DNA of 64,000 nt from Symbiodinium natans (GCA_905221605.1 CAJNDS010001224.1:829556-893555), one strand, 5' to 3'; shown: positions 20,895 through 32,372, numbered from the stretch's first letter. A program made the numbers and translations. The notes: a model not told the origin generated them from the sequence alone.

Positions 20895-21140
20895 AATACC
20901 GAAGTATGGTAACTCTGCTTGTGACCCTATTTACGGTACTTATAGCCCTACTTACATAAACCCTAAAGCCTACTTATACTTGCCCCAAGCCCTAAACCCT
21001 AAACCCTGAACCAAAACCCTCTAACCCTATAACCCTAAACCTACGTACCCATGAACCTCCAAGCCCTAAACCCCAAACCTAAACCCTAAACCCCAAACCT
21101 AAACCCTAAACCCTCCTTATACTTGCCCATGAACCTCCAA
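20895..21140. mobile_element. mosaic of family A modules and CCCTAAA tracts
   Basis: TATGGTAACTCTGC.., TACCCATGAACCTCCAAG and TTGCCCATGAACCTCCAAG alternate with CCCTAAA runs, as if heptamers were inserted repeatedly into one element. Confidence 0.5.
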
Positions 21141-21599
21141 GTAAGCCCTACTTAGGGCCACGCCGTTGGAGAACCCCGAGATGCCCAGAGACTCCATTAG
21201 CCCTTAAGTTGGGCAGAACCATCCAATAAGCTTGTTGCCCTAAACCCTAAACCCTAAGCCCTAAACCCTAAACCCTAAACCCTGAACCCTGAACCCTAAA
21301 CCCTCAACCACCAGCCAACGCAAGCAGAACCTGTCCAACCCAGCCTTTCACCCCACGCCGAGGACTTAAGGAAGATTCCTTAAAACCATATAAACCAGAA
21401 AAGGATTCCTACTCGATCTTAACGAAGATTCCTTAAACCATATAAACCGTATAAGGATTCCGACTCTATCTTAAGGAGTATTCCGTAATGATAACCCTAC
21501 TTACAACTACCCAATGAACCTCCAAGCACGGTTGCCGAGTTCAGGCTCGTGGTGGTTTAGGGTTGACCTGGGACTCTATTTGCCTACAGTGTCGTAGCA

Positions 21600-21710
21600 A
21601 CTACCCCAGAAAGCCCAATACCCCTTAACTAAGGAATATACCTTACATGATAGTAAGGATCGCTGTATGGTTTCAGGTATATTCCTTATTTCAGGGGTCT
21701 CGGGATCTTT
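21600..21710. mobile_element. family C element
   Basis: CCCAATACCCCTTAACTAAGG, ACATGATAGTAAGGATC, TATATTCCTTATTTCAGGGG in order. Confidence 0.55.
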
Positions 21711-22519
21711 GGGGTACCCCTTTGATTCGTAGGTATAACCCATACATAACCCATAAAACGGTAGGTAAAGAGTTTCAGGGAGGGTTTCGGGTTTAGGGTG
21801 GCCTCCACGAGCCAGCTCCGGGACGTAACTGACCTTAAAGCCTAAGCAACTGGGGCGAACTGCAGGAGAGTTTAGGGTTTAGGGTTTAGGGTTTAGGGTT
21901 CAGGGTTCAGGGCTGAGGGTTCACCATACTCTTAAGATTGAACAAGAGGGGGCTAGGATTCAGGATTCAGCGTCTGAGAGTTTAGTGTCTGGCGTGCCAA
22001 GCTTCCGGGAGCCAAGCACACGGCAACGGCGCCTACCCAAAGAACCTGGCGGGCAGACCCTAAACCCTAAACCCTAAACCCTAAACCTTAGGGCTCTTTG
22101 CGAGCTCGTCAGGCTTTACGGGCGTGACCGAGACATGGTATGCACATGCGGATTTGGAGAATGGGGCCCGTAGAACTTCCAGGCCTATTCCAAATCACCA
22201 AGTATAGACATGCATACATATATATATATATATTATACAAATCTTCCTCCACAAGAGGATGCCGTTTTGAACCATTAACCTTGTTTTAGTACTTGGGGTC
22301 GCTGAATAATTCATGTCGGCATCGTTCTGAGACGTCCCGGCCGCTTGCGCGAAGCAACTGAACTGAGCTCCTAACAACCCGATGCCCTCCAATCCCTGAA
22401 GCCCTTTAGGGATTCGGGTGTCGGGCTGAGGGTTTCGGGTTTAGGGTTTAGGGTTTCGGGTTTAGGGTCTCGGGTTTAGGGTTTCGGGTTTCGGGTTTGC
22501 GGCTTCAGAAATTCCCCAC

Positions 22520-22636
22520 CTGATCCGCCAAGTTCAGCGGCGCGCACAGCGCCTTGGGCATCAGATCCTGCGCGAGGCACCGCATCCGGCAGGCGTCCGA
22601 GAAGGAGAAGGCGGCGGGGCCTCCGAAAATTGCGCC
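22520..22636 (-). CDS. exon of an unidentified protein, 39 codons
   Basis: Acceptor ..CCCATCAG, then GAIFGGPAAFSFSDACRMRC and LAQDLMPKALCAPLNLADQ, ending CAG before a canonical GT donor (GTGGGG). Both junctions are clean and in phase 0. Cysteine-containing, moderately hydrophobic. Unidentified; same strand as the neighbouring membrane-segment islands. Confidence 0.65.
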
Positions 22637-22865
22637 CTGATGGGCTTTCCTGAACCCTAGACCCTAAACCGAAAACCCTAAACCCTAAACCCCAAACCCT
22701 AAACCCTAAACCTTGGGGATTCGACGGCACTTGCGTTCGGGGCTTGGGGTTTCAAGGTACATCCTTGGGCCATTTTGGAGGGTCTGGGAGTCGGGGGTTT
22801 GGGTCGTAGGCTGAAGAAGATCTGAGAGGTGTTTCAGTGCAAGGGCTTTGTGGTTATCACACCCA

Positions 22866-22970
22866 AGGACTCCAAAACCCTTAAGTAAGAAATCTTCCCG
22901 AAATTACGAGAGGGTTCCTTACATGGCTTAGGGCATGCTCCTCATGTACCAGGGTATTGCAGTCTCTGGT
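22866..22970. mobile_element. family C element
   Basis: GGACTCCAAAACCCTTAAGT at the left, GGGTATTGCAGTCTCTGG at the right, with GAGAGGGTTCCTTACATGG at the centre. Confidence 0.6.
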
Positions 22971-23264
22971 TTCTGCATCAGTTTCCCCATGCGACTTCTG
23001 CGACTTCTGAGTTCTGAGACTGTTCTGAGGATGACCCCGGCAAGATGTTGGATTTTGGACGTCTTGCGGCCGACCTGAAGCCTTAAACCCTGGAGCCCGA
23101 CACCCAGAGAGACCCTAAACCCTCAACCCTCAACCCTAAACCCTAAACCCTCAACCCTAAACCCTCAAATCTAAACCCTAAACCCTAAACCCTAAACCCT
23201 AAACCCTAACCCAAAACCCAAAACCCTAAACCCAAAACCCTAAACCCTAAACCCCCCTCGGCAC

Positions 23265-23364
23265 CGAAGAAGGAGGCGGCCAGGTAGGCGAGCGCGCACC
23301 CGCGCAGCAGCAAGCGGCCGCCCCGGGTTGCAGACCTCCACGAGCGCGCCACCAGGCGGACCGC
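23265..23364 (-). CDS. exon with a membrane segment, 33 codons
   Basis: Acceptor ..ACCCGAG, then AVRLVARSWRSATRGGRLLL and RGCALAYLAASFF, ending TTC G before a GT donor. A basic stretch precedes a hydrophobic helix. Unidentified. Confidence 0.6.
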
Positions 23365-23396
23365 CTCGGGTTTAGAAAGTTAGTTAAGGAATGGGG

Positions 23397-23455
23397 TTTA
23401 GGGTTTAGGGTTTAGGGTTTAGGGTTTAGGGTTTAGGGTTTAGGGTTTAGGGTTT
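23397..23455 (+). repeat. TTTAGGG tract
   Basis: Eight perfect heptamers. Confidence 0.95.
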
Positions 23456-23682
23456 CGAGTCTCACAGTAGCGCACGCGCAGGCAAGGCTTTTGGGATAAG
23501 GGCACAGGGTTTAGGGTTTAGAGGGTTGTTTTTTATGGACTTAGAGTTTTATTCATGGGTTTATGGGCTTACAAAGAGCCTCATGCACGTTAAATAAGGA
23601 ATAGAGCTGAGAATTTGCGACCAGGATCCCTGCATGGCTTGGGGTTTAGGCCTTGGGGCTTCTGCAGCACCGTCTCCGAAGC

Positions 23683-23808
23683 TTAGGGTTTAGGGTTTAG
23701 GGTTTAGGGTTTAGGGTTTAGGGTTTAGGGTTTAGGGTTTAGGGTTTAGGGTTTAGGGTTTAGGGTTTAGGGTTTAGGGTTTAGGGTTTAGGGTTTAGGG
23801 TTTAGGGC
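23683..23808 (+). repeat. TTTAGGG tract (about 18 units)
   Basis: Perfect heptamers. Confidence 0.95.
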
Positions 23809-24894
23809 TGTCATCAAGGGGTGCTGGGCTCTTTGGGCGGCAGGGCTTTGCCGAGCGGTTCTTGGCAGCCCGTTTGCAAAATACTCCCTGAGAGGTCTTA
23901 AGCCCTAAGCCCTAAGCCCTAAACCCTAAACCCTAAACCCTCAACCCTTTGTTGCATCCGGACTCCCGTGGGAAACCCTAAACCCTAAACCCAATTTAGG
24001 GTTCAGGGCTCCGGGTTTGAAGGGTTTTCAAGGGCTTCAAGGGCTCTAAGATCCCAAAATCCCCACCAGGTGATCACGGAAGAGTGACACCCACGAGCCC
24101 CAGGGAGCCCCAGACCCCTTCAGCTACGGAATACCCAACAACCTCAAGGGGCCCCCCTACCCCTTAGTTGAGGAAGAGGGTTTCAGGTTTAGGGTTTAGG
24201 GCTTAGGGCCCAAAACGCCCCTTAACTAAGGAATACACCTTGAATAATCGTGGGGGGCCCCGATTAAGGGTCTCTGGGCATGCACCTCGAACCATTGTCC
24301 AACGAAACACATGAAGGAAATGTCCCAAGGGCCAACCATTGTGTGATTTCACGTACTCACAGATCCAAATACCCCTGAATCAAGGAGGATTCCTTGATTC
24401 ATGCGGATCCCTATGCTTGATGAATGAAATGCGTGGACATGAGATGCTTGCTGAACCATAAACCCAAACCCTGAAACCCTTAACCCTGAAACCCTAGACC
24501 TAAACCCTAGACCTAAACTCTAAACCCCCAAACCCTAAACCCCAAACCCGAACCCCAAACCCTATAACCCCAAATAGGAAAGAACTTGGGGCTTGGGGTC
24601 TCGTGCACTGCAGTGCAGGGCCACGGGTGGAGCCACGTGGGCGCCAGAAGCAAGGACCGCATAGGCAAACAACAGTGGGCCTGGACCTTAAGGTCAGTGT
24701 TGGGGGTTTGGGGTTTAGGGTTTAGGGATTAGGGGTTGGGGGTTTGGGGTTTAGGGTTTAGGGTTTTGGGGTTGGGGGTTTGGGGTTTGGGGCCCTTAAG
24801 AGGGGATGCGAGGCAACCCAACGTCCCCCTGGAACGCCGAAGGCTCTCAGCATTCACCAATTATGTTTAAAGGACCCTCAAACAGGATTCAGGG

Positions 24895-25012
24895 TTTACC
24901 CTAACTTAGTTGTCCACTAACCTGGGGGAATTAAAGGTTAACCTTTGGGATTAGAAGGGAAGTCTACTACCCCAAAAGGTTAAAGGTTACCTACTCTACT
25001 ACCAGGCTAACC
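24895..25012. mobile_element. family D element
   Basis: CTTAGTTGTCCACTAACC.., GGGGGAATTAAAGGTTAACC, CCCCAAAAGGTTAAAGG, TACCTACTCTACTACCAGG. Related copies at about 31245-31345 and 33950-34070; fragments near 35205 and 51660. Confidence 0.6.
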
Positions 25013-25402
25013 TTTTTGCCCAAACCTAAAACCATGAAGCGCTACAGCCCCGGAGCATTCCTAACATCTTGTACTGCAGAGGGAAAAAAGGACGCGTCTG
25101 AGCTTCACAAGGTTTGGGGTTTAGGGTGGGGTTTAGTAGGGTTGAGGGAGTTTAGGGCTTGGGGTATCCAGGAAAACCCAGAACACAAGCCTGACAAACT
25201 CCAGAGCCCCCCCAGAGAGCCAAATAACGCCCCAACTAAGCAAACATGCCTTTGATGGTATGGGGGTTTGCGAAAGTAGCTCCAAAACCTGACCCCAAAT
25301 AGTAGGACTCTCTTGCAACAAGGACCCCCATAAGGTGCCCCCAAGTTTGGAAGCCACCATATAGAGAAATGTTTGTCGTTTAAGGGAAATTCCTGAAGGG
25401 GT

Positions 25403-25557
25403 CGTACATACATACATACATACTTGCATACATACATACATACATACATACATACATACATACATACATACATACATACATACATACATACATACATACA
25501 TACATACATACATACATACATACACACATACATACATACATACATATATACATACCT
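25403..25557. repeat. (CATA)n microsatellite
   Basis: About 37 tetranucleotides with a few substitutions; gives spurious repetitive frames on the opposite strand. Confidence 0.95.
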
Positions 25558-25624
25558 ACGTACAGTTGGGCTCTCTCTGCATAACTACCCAAGTGCAGAC
25601 GGGTGTCTGGCCCTGGGCTCTTTG

Positions 25625-25803
25625 GGATAGAGGGGCGCATACACGCTTGCGGTGACGGCGCACAGGATCTGCAGCCAACCAGGAATCCCGGCTTTGTGGC
25701 AGAGGACCAGCAGAATCCGGCCAACCAGGAGAAAGTCCAAGAACCACCAGGGCCCGCGCATGAATCCCACGGGCGCGATCTCGTCACCTAGGACTTCGAG
25801 GAA
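25625..25803 (-). CDS. exon of a multi-pass membrane protein, about 59 codons
   Basis: Acceptor ..CTCCTCAG, then FLEVLGDEIAPVGFMRGPWW, FLDFLLVGRILLVLCHKAG and IPGWLQILCAVTASVYAPL. Two hydrophobic helices with a short polar loop. The frame stays open past the likely end, so the donor is not fixed. Best single piece of evidence for a membrane-protein gene in this region; family not recognised. Confidence 0.65.
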
Positions 25804-25984
25804 CTGAGGAGTGAAGGGGTTTAGGGTTTAGGGCTTAGGGTTTAGGGCTTAGGGCTTAGGGTTTAGGGCTTAGGGCTTAGGGTTTAGGGCTTAGGGTTTA
25901 GGGCCCTGTCTTGCTTAGCGGTGGTTGCAAGGGGCCCCCTAGACCCTTTTTTGTTGCAACGCCAAGACAGGGAGTGGAACCCAG

Positions 25985-26090
25985 AGACTCCAATAATACG
26001 CCTTCAATTACGGAATATTCCTTAAACCATATAAGGAGCCCTAGTACAAGTTACGGAAACTCTTTAAGTAAGGGGCATTGGAGCTTGTGG
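25985..26090. mobile_element. family C element
   Basis: AGAGACTCCAATAATACGCC at the left, AAGGGGCATTGGAGCTTGTG at the right, ACCATATAAGGAGCCC at the centre. Confidence 0.65.
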
Positions 26091-26279
26091 GAATCCAGGG
26101 TGGCCCTGAAAAACCCTCTGAAAGATAGTCCTAAGTATGATCCTCTTACACCCAAAAAGGGAAAAACATGAACTATCCCAAGGGCCCTAAGCCAGAAAAC
26201 CCCAAACCCTAAACCCCAAACCCCAAACCCTAAACCCCAAACCCCCAAACCCCAAACCCGAAACCCGATCCAGTCGCTG

Positions 26280-26350
26280 ACCCCTGCCAGCGAATGGTTG
26301 CCAGAGACCGCCTCGAGGAAGGTCACGAAGAGCGGGGAAGGAAGGTCCAG
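26280..26350 (-). CDS. exon-like island (LFVTFLEAVSGNHSLAGVSD)
   Basis: Open minus-strand frame reading LFVTFLEAVSGNHSLAGVSD between telomeric blocks; acceptor near 26365 or within. Unidentified. Confidence 0.5.
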
Positions 26351-26354
26351 GGCT

Positions 26355-26555
26355 AACCTTGGCAGCCCGGGTGGCTATATTGTCATAAGCAGAATGTGGG
26401 GTTTAGGGTTTAGGGTTCAGGGTTTAGGGTTTAGGGTTTAGGCTTTAGGGAAAGCCTCCATCTTGCTCGCCAAGCGACGATATTATCATTAGGGTACTCT
26501 TTCTGGGCGTCAGCGACTTATTTAAGGGAACTCATAACCCCGAAAGGGGAAGCCT
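26355..26555. mobile_element. family E element split by a telomeric tract
   Basis: GGCAGCCCGGGTGGCTATATTGTCATAAG is followed by TTTAGGG units (26398-26450), then ATTATCATTAGGGTACTC and TTATTTAAGGGAACTC resume the element. Confidence 0.45.
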
Positions 26556-26619
26556 GAGCCCTAAACCCTAAACCCTAAACCCTAAACCCTAAACCCTAAA
26601 CCCTCAGCCGCCAAGGTAA

Positions 26620-26709
26620 CAGCACGCAGAGCACTCCCAGCGTGATCTCCCGTCGGAAGCCGCCGAATGTGAAATGCCTTTCTGCCACTTCCAAGTACCC
26701 CTGGCACAC
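26620..26709 (-). CDS. exon-like island (VCQGYLEVAERHFTFGGFRR)
   Basis: Acceptor ..GCACAAG, then VCQGYLEVAERHFTFGGFRR and EITLGVLCVLLPW: an amphipathic part followed by a hydrophobic stretch. Probably an exon of the membrane-protein gene. Confidence 0.55.
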
Positions 26710-26723
26710 CTTGTGCTTAGGGT

Positions 26724-26808
26724 TTAAGGGTTAAGGGTTTAGGGTTTAGGGTTTAGGGTTTAGGGTTTAGGGTTTAGGGTTTAGGGTTTAGGGTTTAGGG
26801 TTTAGGGT
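26724..26808 (+). repeat. TTTAGGG tract
   Basis: About 11 heptamers. Confidence 0.95.
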
Positions 26809-26955
26809 TCCGGAAGTATGACAAACTAGGCTGCCCAATAATCTAGGCAGAGAAAAAGAAGCTTTTTTTTGAAAGGGGCTGAAAAAGGATCCTAGCCAAG
26901 AACAGGGAATAAGGGTACTTCTCGGCATCCTAGTGAACTACAATAACATCGGCGC

Positions 26956-27068
26956 CAGGCACCAGGAACACCGTCACCGGCCGCATGTTGAAAGCCAGCC
27001 TGCTACCCAGGTGGTGGACGTCATACTCGTAGGCAAAGGGTGCCATGTGCTCGGAGACCGTGGCAAAC
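26956..27068 (-). CDS. exon, about 37 codons (FATVSEHMAPFAYEYDVHHL)
   Basis: Acceptor ..AGTAGAG, then FATVSEHMAPFAYEYDVHHL and GSRLAFNMRPVTVFLVP, ending CCT G before a GC donor. Globular-looking with a terminal beta-like strand. Unidentified. Confidence 0.6.
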
Positions 27069-27231
27069 CTCTACTCCCCGCAGAAATACTATTAGGGTTT
27101 AGGGTTCAGGGTTTAGGGTTTAGGGTTTAGGGTCAAATGTCCCTTGGCTGTTTATATAAACAACAATGAGAAAGAGAATTCCCAAGGAGGCTACAGAAAC
27201 GGGTATGTGTACGTCCCACTGATTGCCTTGT

Positions 27232-27288
27232 GACCCAAGCTCATCAGCTCCTGGCGGGGAACGTCAGGGCCTTCCATGAAGCGTAACC
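27232..27288 (-). CDS. exon-like island (RFMEGPDVPRQELMSLG)
   Basis: Open frame RFMEGPDVPRQELMSLG with coding-like composition; boundaries not fixed. Confidence 0.35.
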
Positions 27289-27472
27289 CAGAGAGCCCAA
27301 AAACAACCTGAATTCCGGAATAGGCCTTAAGCTGCATGGGCTTTCTTATCATGATTCAACCCTAAACCCTAAACCCTAAACCCTAAACCCTAAACCGGTC
27401 TTGAGCTCTTCGGGGCACTTCACCCTTTGAGTTCCTATTCCCTTCACCCCTAACACGCCAAGTCTCAGGCAC

Positions 27473-27524
27473 GAAGAGTTCGTGGCAGTGAAAGTATATC
27501 ACCCAGGGGATCGCAAAACCATAC
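27473..27524 (-). CDS. exon-like island (YGFAIPWVIYFHCHELF)
   Basis: Acceptor ..CCTGGCAG, then a split codon and YGFAIPWVIYFHCHELF, possible GT donor. Hydrophobic; likely the same membrane-protein gene. Confidence 0.5.
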
Positions 27525-27999
27525 CTGCCAGGACACTGCGATCCCAAAAACCCTAAAGCCTAAAGCCTAAAGCCTAAACCCTGAATTTGAGCACACCGTT
27601 GACTTTGGACAAGGGCCTCACAAGGGTAAAGAGTGGTGGGAGCTGTGGGTCTTTTCACCCACCTGCTCATGGAAGCTCCTGACAACCTTGCGATTGTGAC
27701 CTAGATAAAACATGGTCTATAAACCATTGACTAGATGGCAGGGCTCCACCCAATGAAACACTCGCTTACACCTCTGGCAAGCCATGCGAGGATTCAATGT
27801 CGCAGGGCCAGGGTGAAGCTACAGTTTCCTAGACACCCAAACAGCTATCACTCGCGCCATCTACAAATCAATGGCAAAATAAAAGATTCTCCCCATTGTC
27901 TAGTAGGAAAGATATGTCCCCCCCCCCCCCCAGTGTTTAGTGGTCGACATTGGCAGCCAAGAGGAGAGAAAACCTCGAAAGTTAGAACGCTTTGAAGAG

Positions 28000-28105
28000 C
28001 CAGGGACGCCAAGACCCCTTCATTAAGGAATCTTGTCTAATACATAAGAGGGTTCCTAAACCCTAAACCCTAAACCCTAAACTTAAGGGGTATTGGAGTC
28101 CCTGT
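28000..28105. mobile_element. family C element with CCCTAAA insertion at its centre
   Basis: CCAAGACCCCTTCATTAAGG at the left and TTAAGGGGTATTGGAGTCCC at the right; CCCTAAA units replace most of the right half of the palindrome. Confidence 0.65.
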
Positions 28106-28465
28106 GAGTGCGGCTCGGCTGCAAACTTTCGATGAGGGCCAACCTGGGTCGGAAGGGTTTAGGGTTTAGGGTTGCAGGGGTTTAGGGTTCAGGGATTTGG
28201 GGTTTAGGCGTTTAGGGTTTAGGGTTTAGGGTTTAGGGGTTTTGAGTTAAGGGTGTAGTGGTTTAGGGTTTGAGGTTGGGGGCTTCGAAGATGGGGGGGG
28301 GGGGGGTTCCCTTATTGGGGTCCGTACGAAACGGATCCTACTCTTTGGGTCTCATAGGGGTCCCTTCTGGTCGTGCCCTTTCTGGTTTACTAAAAAAGGG
28401 GCCTAAGGGCCTACGTTGGGTCCTAGTATGGAACCCTTTATAGTTCAAGGTGTCCTCCTTGACTG

Positions 28466-28575
28466 CTTGGAGGTTCATGGGCAGTTCTAAGGAGGGTTAC
28501 AAGAATGGCAGCTCTGCTTCTGACCCTACTTGAGGTACTTCCAACCCTACTTCTCATTACCCATGAACCACCAAC
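28466..28575. mobile_element. family A MITE
   Basis: CTTGGAGGTTCATGGGCAGT at the left, TTACCCATGAACCACCAAC at the right, interior TGCTTCTGACCCTACTTGAG palindrome half. Confidence 0.65.
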
Positions 28576-28779
28576 GAAGGGGAATTTAAACCCTAGCCCT
28601 AAACCCTAAACCCTAAACCTTTGGGGGCTCCCTGGGATCCATTTCTTTTAGGCGCCCTGGCAGTTCAAGGGGGGTTCGGGGAGTCAGGGCCCCAGACTGT
28701 TGGCTCGGCTTGGGCTTGAAAAGCCCCTGCTACTGTTAAGCCTGTAAGTTTGGGACGTTCCCCTTAAGGGTTCCCCCTT

Positions 28780-29060
28780 AAGGGTTTAGGGTTTAGGGTT
28801 TGGGGTTTAGGGTTTAGGGTTTAGGGTTCAGGGTTTAGGGTTCAGGGTTTAGGGTTCAGGGTTTAGGGTTTAGGGTTGAGGGTCTAGGGTTTAGGGTTTA
28901 GGGTTTAGGGCTTAGGGTTTAGGATGGCAAGGGCTGATGAGTTTGAGGGCTTGTGCTTCGCCTTTGGGAGTCCAGCTTGGGGGGGGGGGGGGTTAGGGTT
29001 AGGGTTTAGGGTCTAGGGTTTAGGGTTTAGGGTTTAGGGTTAAGGGGTTTCCGAAAATGG
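28780..29060 (+). repeat. TTTAGGG tracts with poly-G
   Basis: Long TTTAGGG/TTCAGGG blocks interrupted by G runs at about 28979 and 29060. Confidence 0.9.
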
Positions 29061-29457
29061 CGGGGGGGGGGGGGTACCCTTTTACTAGGTTTCGTTGAAA
29101 GGATTCTAGTTTAGGGTTTAGGGTTTAGGGCTTAGGGCTTAGGGTACCCTTGTACTAGGCTCCTTTGAAAGGATTCCCCTTTACTAGGTTCCTTTGGAAG
29201 GATTATGGTATTTGGGGTCTATAGGGGGTACCCCGATTTTCGGAAATTCCCAGGGCGGGAATGCACTGAGGACTTTCAGGGTTGAGACTTCGGCCCTCTC
29301 CGCAGCCGCAACCTCGCGGAACAGGAACTTTCAAACCCTAAAAACCCTAAACCCTAAATACTGGAAATCCTTTCAAAGAAACCTCGCAAAAGGGTACCCC
29401 CCTTAAAATCATAGAGAAAGGCAGGTACCCTATCAAACCATAGAGAAGTGCAGATGC

Positions 29458-29562
29458 CTTCGTGGAAGCAGCTACTTTTTTGCCGAGGACTCTCGAGGAA
29501 GACCCAACTAACTTTTGGGGCCCCAGGAGCTCTCCAAACTGCTCCTCGCTCATCTCGCGCAC
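29458..29562 (-). CDS. exon, 35 codons (VREMSEEQFGELLGPQKLVG)
   Basis: Acceptor ..GGGACTCAG, then VREMSEEQFGELLGPQKLVG and SSSRVLGKKVAASTK, ending AAG before a GC donor; phase 0 at both ends. Soluble, charged. Could be the N-terminal side of the membrane-protein gene downstream or the C-terminal side of another gene. Unidentified. Confidence 0.55.
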
Positions 29563-32338
29563 CTGAGTCCCTAAACCCCAAACCCTAAGCCCCAAACCCT
29601 TTTTTGAACCCAGACTCTGACCAAATCAGCTGGGGCCACGCGCACACGAGCTCCACTCAACGTGCGACAGGGAACCCTAAACCCTAAACCCTAAACCTTA
29701 AGCCCAGGGCTTCGGGAGGTGAACGGCTTAGAGCCAGGGCGCAATGTTCGACTCTGGGAGGGTTTCGAACCCGGAGAGCCCAAAACCCCTCAAGTAAGGG
29801 TTTAGGGTTTACAGGGTTTTGTAGGGTTTTAAAGGGCTTTAAAGGGTTTATAGGGTGTAGGGTCCACAGGGGTCCACCAGGTGTACAGGCTTAGAACACA
29901 CCTTAAACTGCATAGGAACCTTGGCTATGACTCCCTCGTAACCCTTCTAAACCGTGAGCTCAACCCAACCCGGAGAAAAACATGAACAGAAGAAAGATAC
30001 GAAGAATGACATTCATAGAAACAGTAAAACACTACAACTAAAAAGCAATTACAGCAACAAATGGCGATAGTCATCTTCAACATGAAGCCCTGGCCTTCCC
30101 AAGAGAGTCCGTAGTCGTCCTTGTCGAAGTCGCCGCCGCCGAGGGGCCGCCGCCCACGGCCACCTCGGCGACGGAAAGCTTTCAAGCTCGGGGGCTTGGA
30201 GGGTTTAGGGTTTAGGGATTGGGGTTTAGGGTTTAGGGTTTGGGGTTTAGGGTTTAGGGTTTAGGGTTTCGGGTTTAAGGTTTGGGGTTTAGGGTTTAGG
30301 GTTTAGGGTTTAGGTTGTAGGGTGTCGGGTCCAGAGGGTCAAGGGTTCCGGGTCTTGGGTTCAGGGTTCAGGGCCTGGGGTTCAACATTTCCACAAAAAC
30401 CGGGCGCACAGAGATCAGGGCTCAGGGTCCATCCCTAAATCCGAAAAACCTACTTGAGACGAATGAGAGGCGTGAACCTTGGACTTTTGGGTCCTGGGGT
30501 CGACGGGGAAACCCCTGACCCTGGAACCCTAAACCCGAAACCCTAAACCCTAAACCCGAAGCCCTAAACCCTAAACCCTAAATGGCAGGATGTCAGTCCC
30601 ACCGGCCCCAACATCCAAACCGGCCCCAGGGTCGCACCTGAAGTGGGGAAGTGGGGTTTAGGGTTTAGGGTTGGGGGTTTGGGGTTTAGGGTTTAGGGTT
30701 TGGGGTTGAGGGTTTGGGGTTTAAGGTTTGGGGCTTGGGGTTTGAGGTTTAGGGTTTAGAGCATTAGGGTTTTAGACTTTTTTCGGTTCAGGGTTTGACC
30801 ACACAACTCTTGATGTGAAAGGTTTGCATGGATGTGAGACCACAAATTCCAGCAGCCAGCCACAACCCTAAACCCTAAACCCTAAACCCTAAACTCTAAA
30901 CCCTTATCCCTAAACCCTAAACCCGAAACCCGAAACCCTAAACCCTAAACCCTAAACCCCACAAGCCGCTCGCAAGCCCCTCCACTGGAGCGCTGCCACC
31001 TCATGGGAAGAGACCCTTGAACCATAAGTCCCTAAGTCCCTAATCCCTAAACCAGGGTTTAGGGTTTAGGGTTTGGGGTTTAGGGTTTAGGGTTTAGGGT
31101 TTGGGGTTTGGGGTTTAGGGTTTAGGGTACCCTGGTTTAGGGATTAGGGACTTAGGGACCTATGGTATACTCCAAATCTCCAAACCTCAAAACCCCTTCT
31201 TTCGCCCCTACGTCCCTAATCCCTAAACCAGGGTACCCCAAACTTAGTTGTCCAGTAATCTGGGGGAATTAAAGGTGAACCTTTGGGATTCTAAGGGGAT
31301 TATACTGCCCCAAAAAGGTAAAAGGTTACCTACTCTACTACTAGGCAAATCTCCAAATCTCCAAACCTCAAAACCCCTTCTTTCGCCCCTCTTGCTGCGT
31401 ACACCCTGACTCTCTTTTGTCGCCCCTAAAGCCTTAAGACCCTAAACCTTGAAGGCCCCCAAGCCGGAAGGGGATGGCCTAAACCCGAAACCCTTAACCC
31501 TGAAGCCCCCAAGCCCGGAGGGGGCTCCTGGGGAAGGCGGAGAATGCTGAGGCAGCGACTGGCACCCCGGAGGAGGCATCCCAAACCTCACAAGGGCTTA
31601 GGGCCGTTTAAGGTTTAGGGTTGTCCAGGTTTCAAGGGGGCGGTTCGGGGGGCTTGGGGGGGCTTTGGGGGGCATTGGGGGCCTGTAGGATTGAGCGTTG
31701 AGGGTTTCGGGCGTCGGGTTTCGGGCCTTCTTGCCTCCCTGAAAGCCCGCAACCACCTTCGAAGTTTAGCCCCCTATACTAACAGTTTAATAGGGATAAG
31801 AGTACCCCCTATTAGAATCCGTTAAGGGGAACATCCCAACTCCCAGCCCTCAACCGTTTTGGGGCTTACAGGGTTTAGGGCTGGGGGGTTTTGTAGGCAC
31901 TAGCGCCCTACTTGGAGATTCACTTGGGTGGCTATAATTTGGGGTGCTAAGTACTTAAATCAGGCCCTCGTAGAGTTGCCATACTTATAACCCCGCTTAT
32001 AACTACCCAGGTGAACCAAGTGAATCCCCCAAAGCGACTTGTTTGCATCTGAAATCGCATAAGTATCGCTACAACTTCCAACCCAGGGGGGACATGCGCA
32101 GATATGACACCACACAACGAAAGCTCCCAAAACCAAACACTCCTCAAACCTTAGATCAAACAACTTGCCCCTCGCAGCTTCAACAACCCAAAACCCCTTT
32201 TTTGAGCACGGTCTGAACCCTAAACCCTAAACCCCAAACCCCAAACCCTAAACCCCAAACCCCAAACCCTAAACCCCAAACCCCAAACCCCAAGCCCTGG
32301 ACTCGCTGTTGATGTTGACTCGGCCGAGATGCCGCAAC
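29563..32338. other. telomeric tracts, repeats and one doubtful coding island
   Basis: Holds TTTAGGG/CCCTAAA blocks (30200-30320, 30860-30960, 31050-31130, 32217-32297). A GC-rich piece at 30100-30180 reads GGGDFDKDDYGLSWEGQ on the minus strand but has competing frames. The remaining exons and 3' end of the synthetase gene, if any, should lie here; I could not fix them. Confidence 0.45.
31171..31390. repeat. insertion flanked by a direct repeat of about 40 bp
   Basis: CTCCAAATCTCCAAACCTCA..CTTTCGCCCCT occurs at 31171-31208 and again at 31351-31390. Between them lie CCCTAATCCCTAAACC text and a family D element. Confidence 0.6.
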
Positions 32339-32372
32339 CTGGTCAATGCCCGCATCCAAGGGCTCGAGCTTC
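32339..32372 (-). CDS. synthetase exon 32 (last found)
   Basis: KLEPLDAGIDQ after the split Met; acceptor ..GCCCAG, GT donor. No stop; another exon should follow. Confidence 0.6.

Noticed and set aside
22755-22800. Spliced-leader RNA gene (GCCATTTTGG)
   Set aside because: Only a partial match to the dinoflagellate leader, with no donor site or following RNA structure.
25133-25545. MYVCMYV-type frames of up to 146 codons
   Set aside because: Translated CATA microsatellite.
29740-29790. tRNA B-box (GGTTTCGAACCC)
   Set aside because: Stem bases do not pair and no A-box lies upstream; it is also next to a family C arm.
31520-31590. Plus-strand coding island (KAENAEAATGTPEE)
   Set aside because: Competing frames, no splice signals in sense, opposite strand to all other coding segments.
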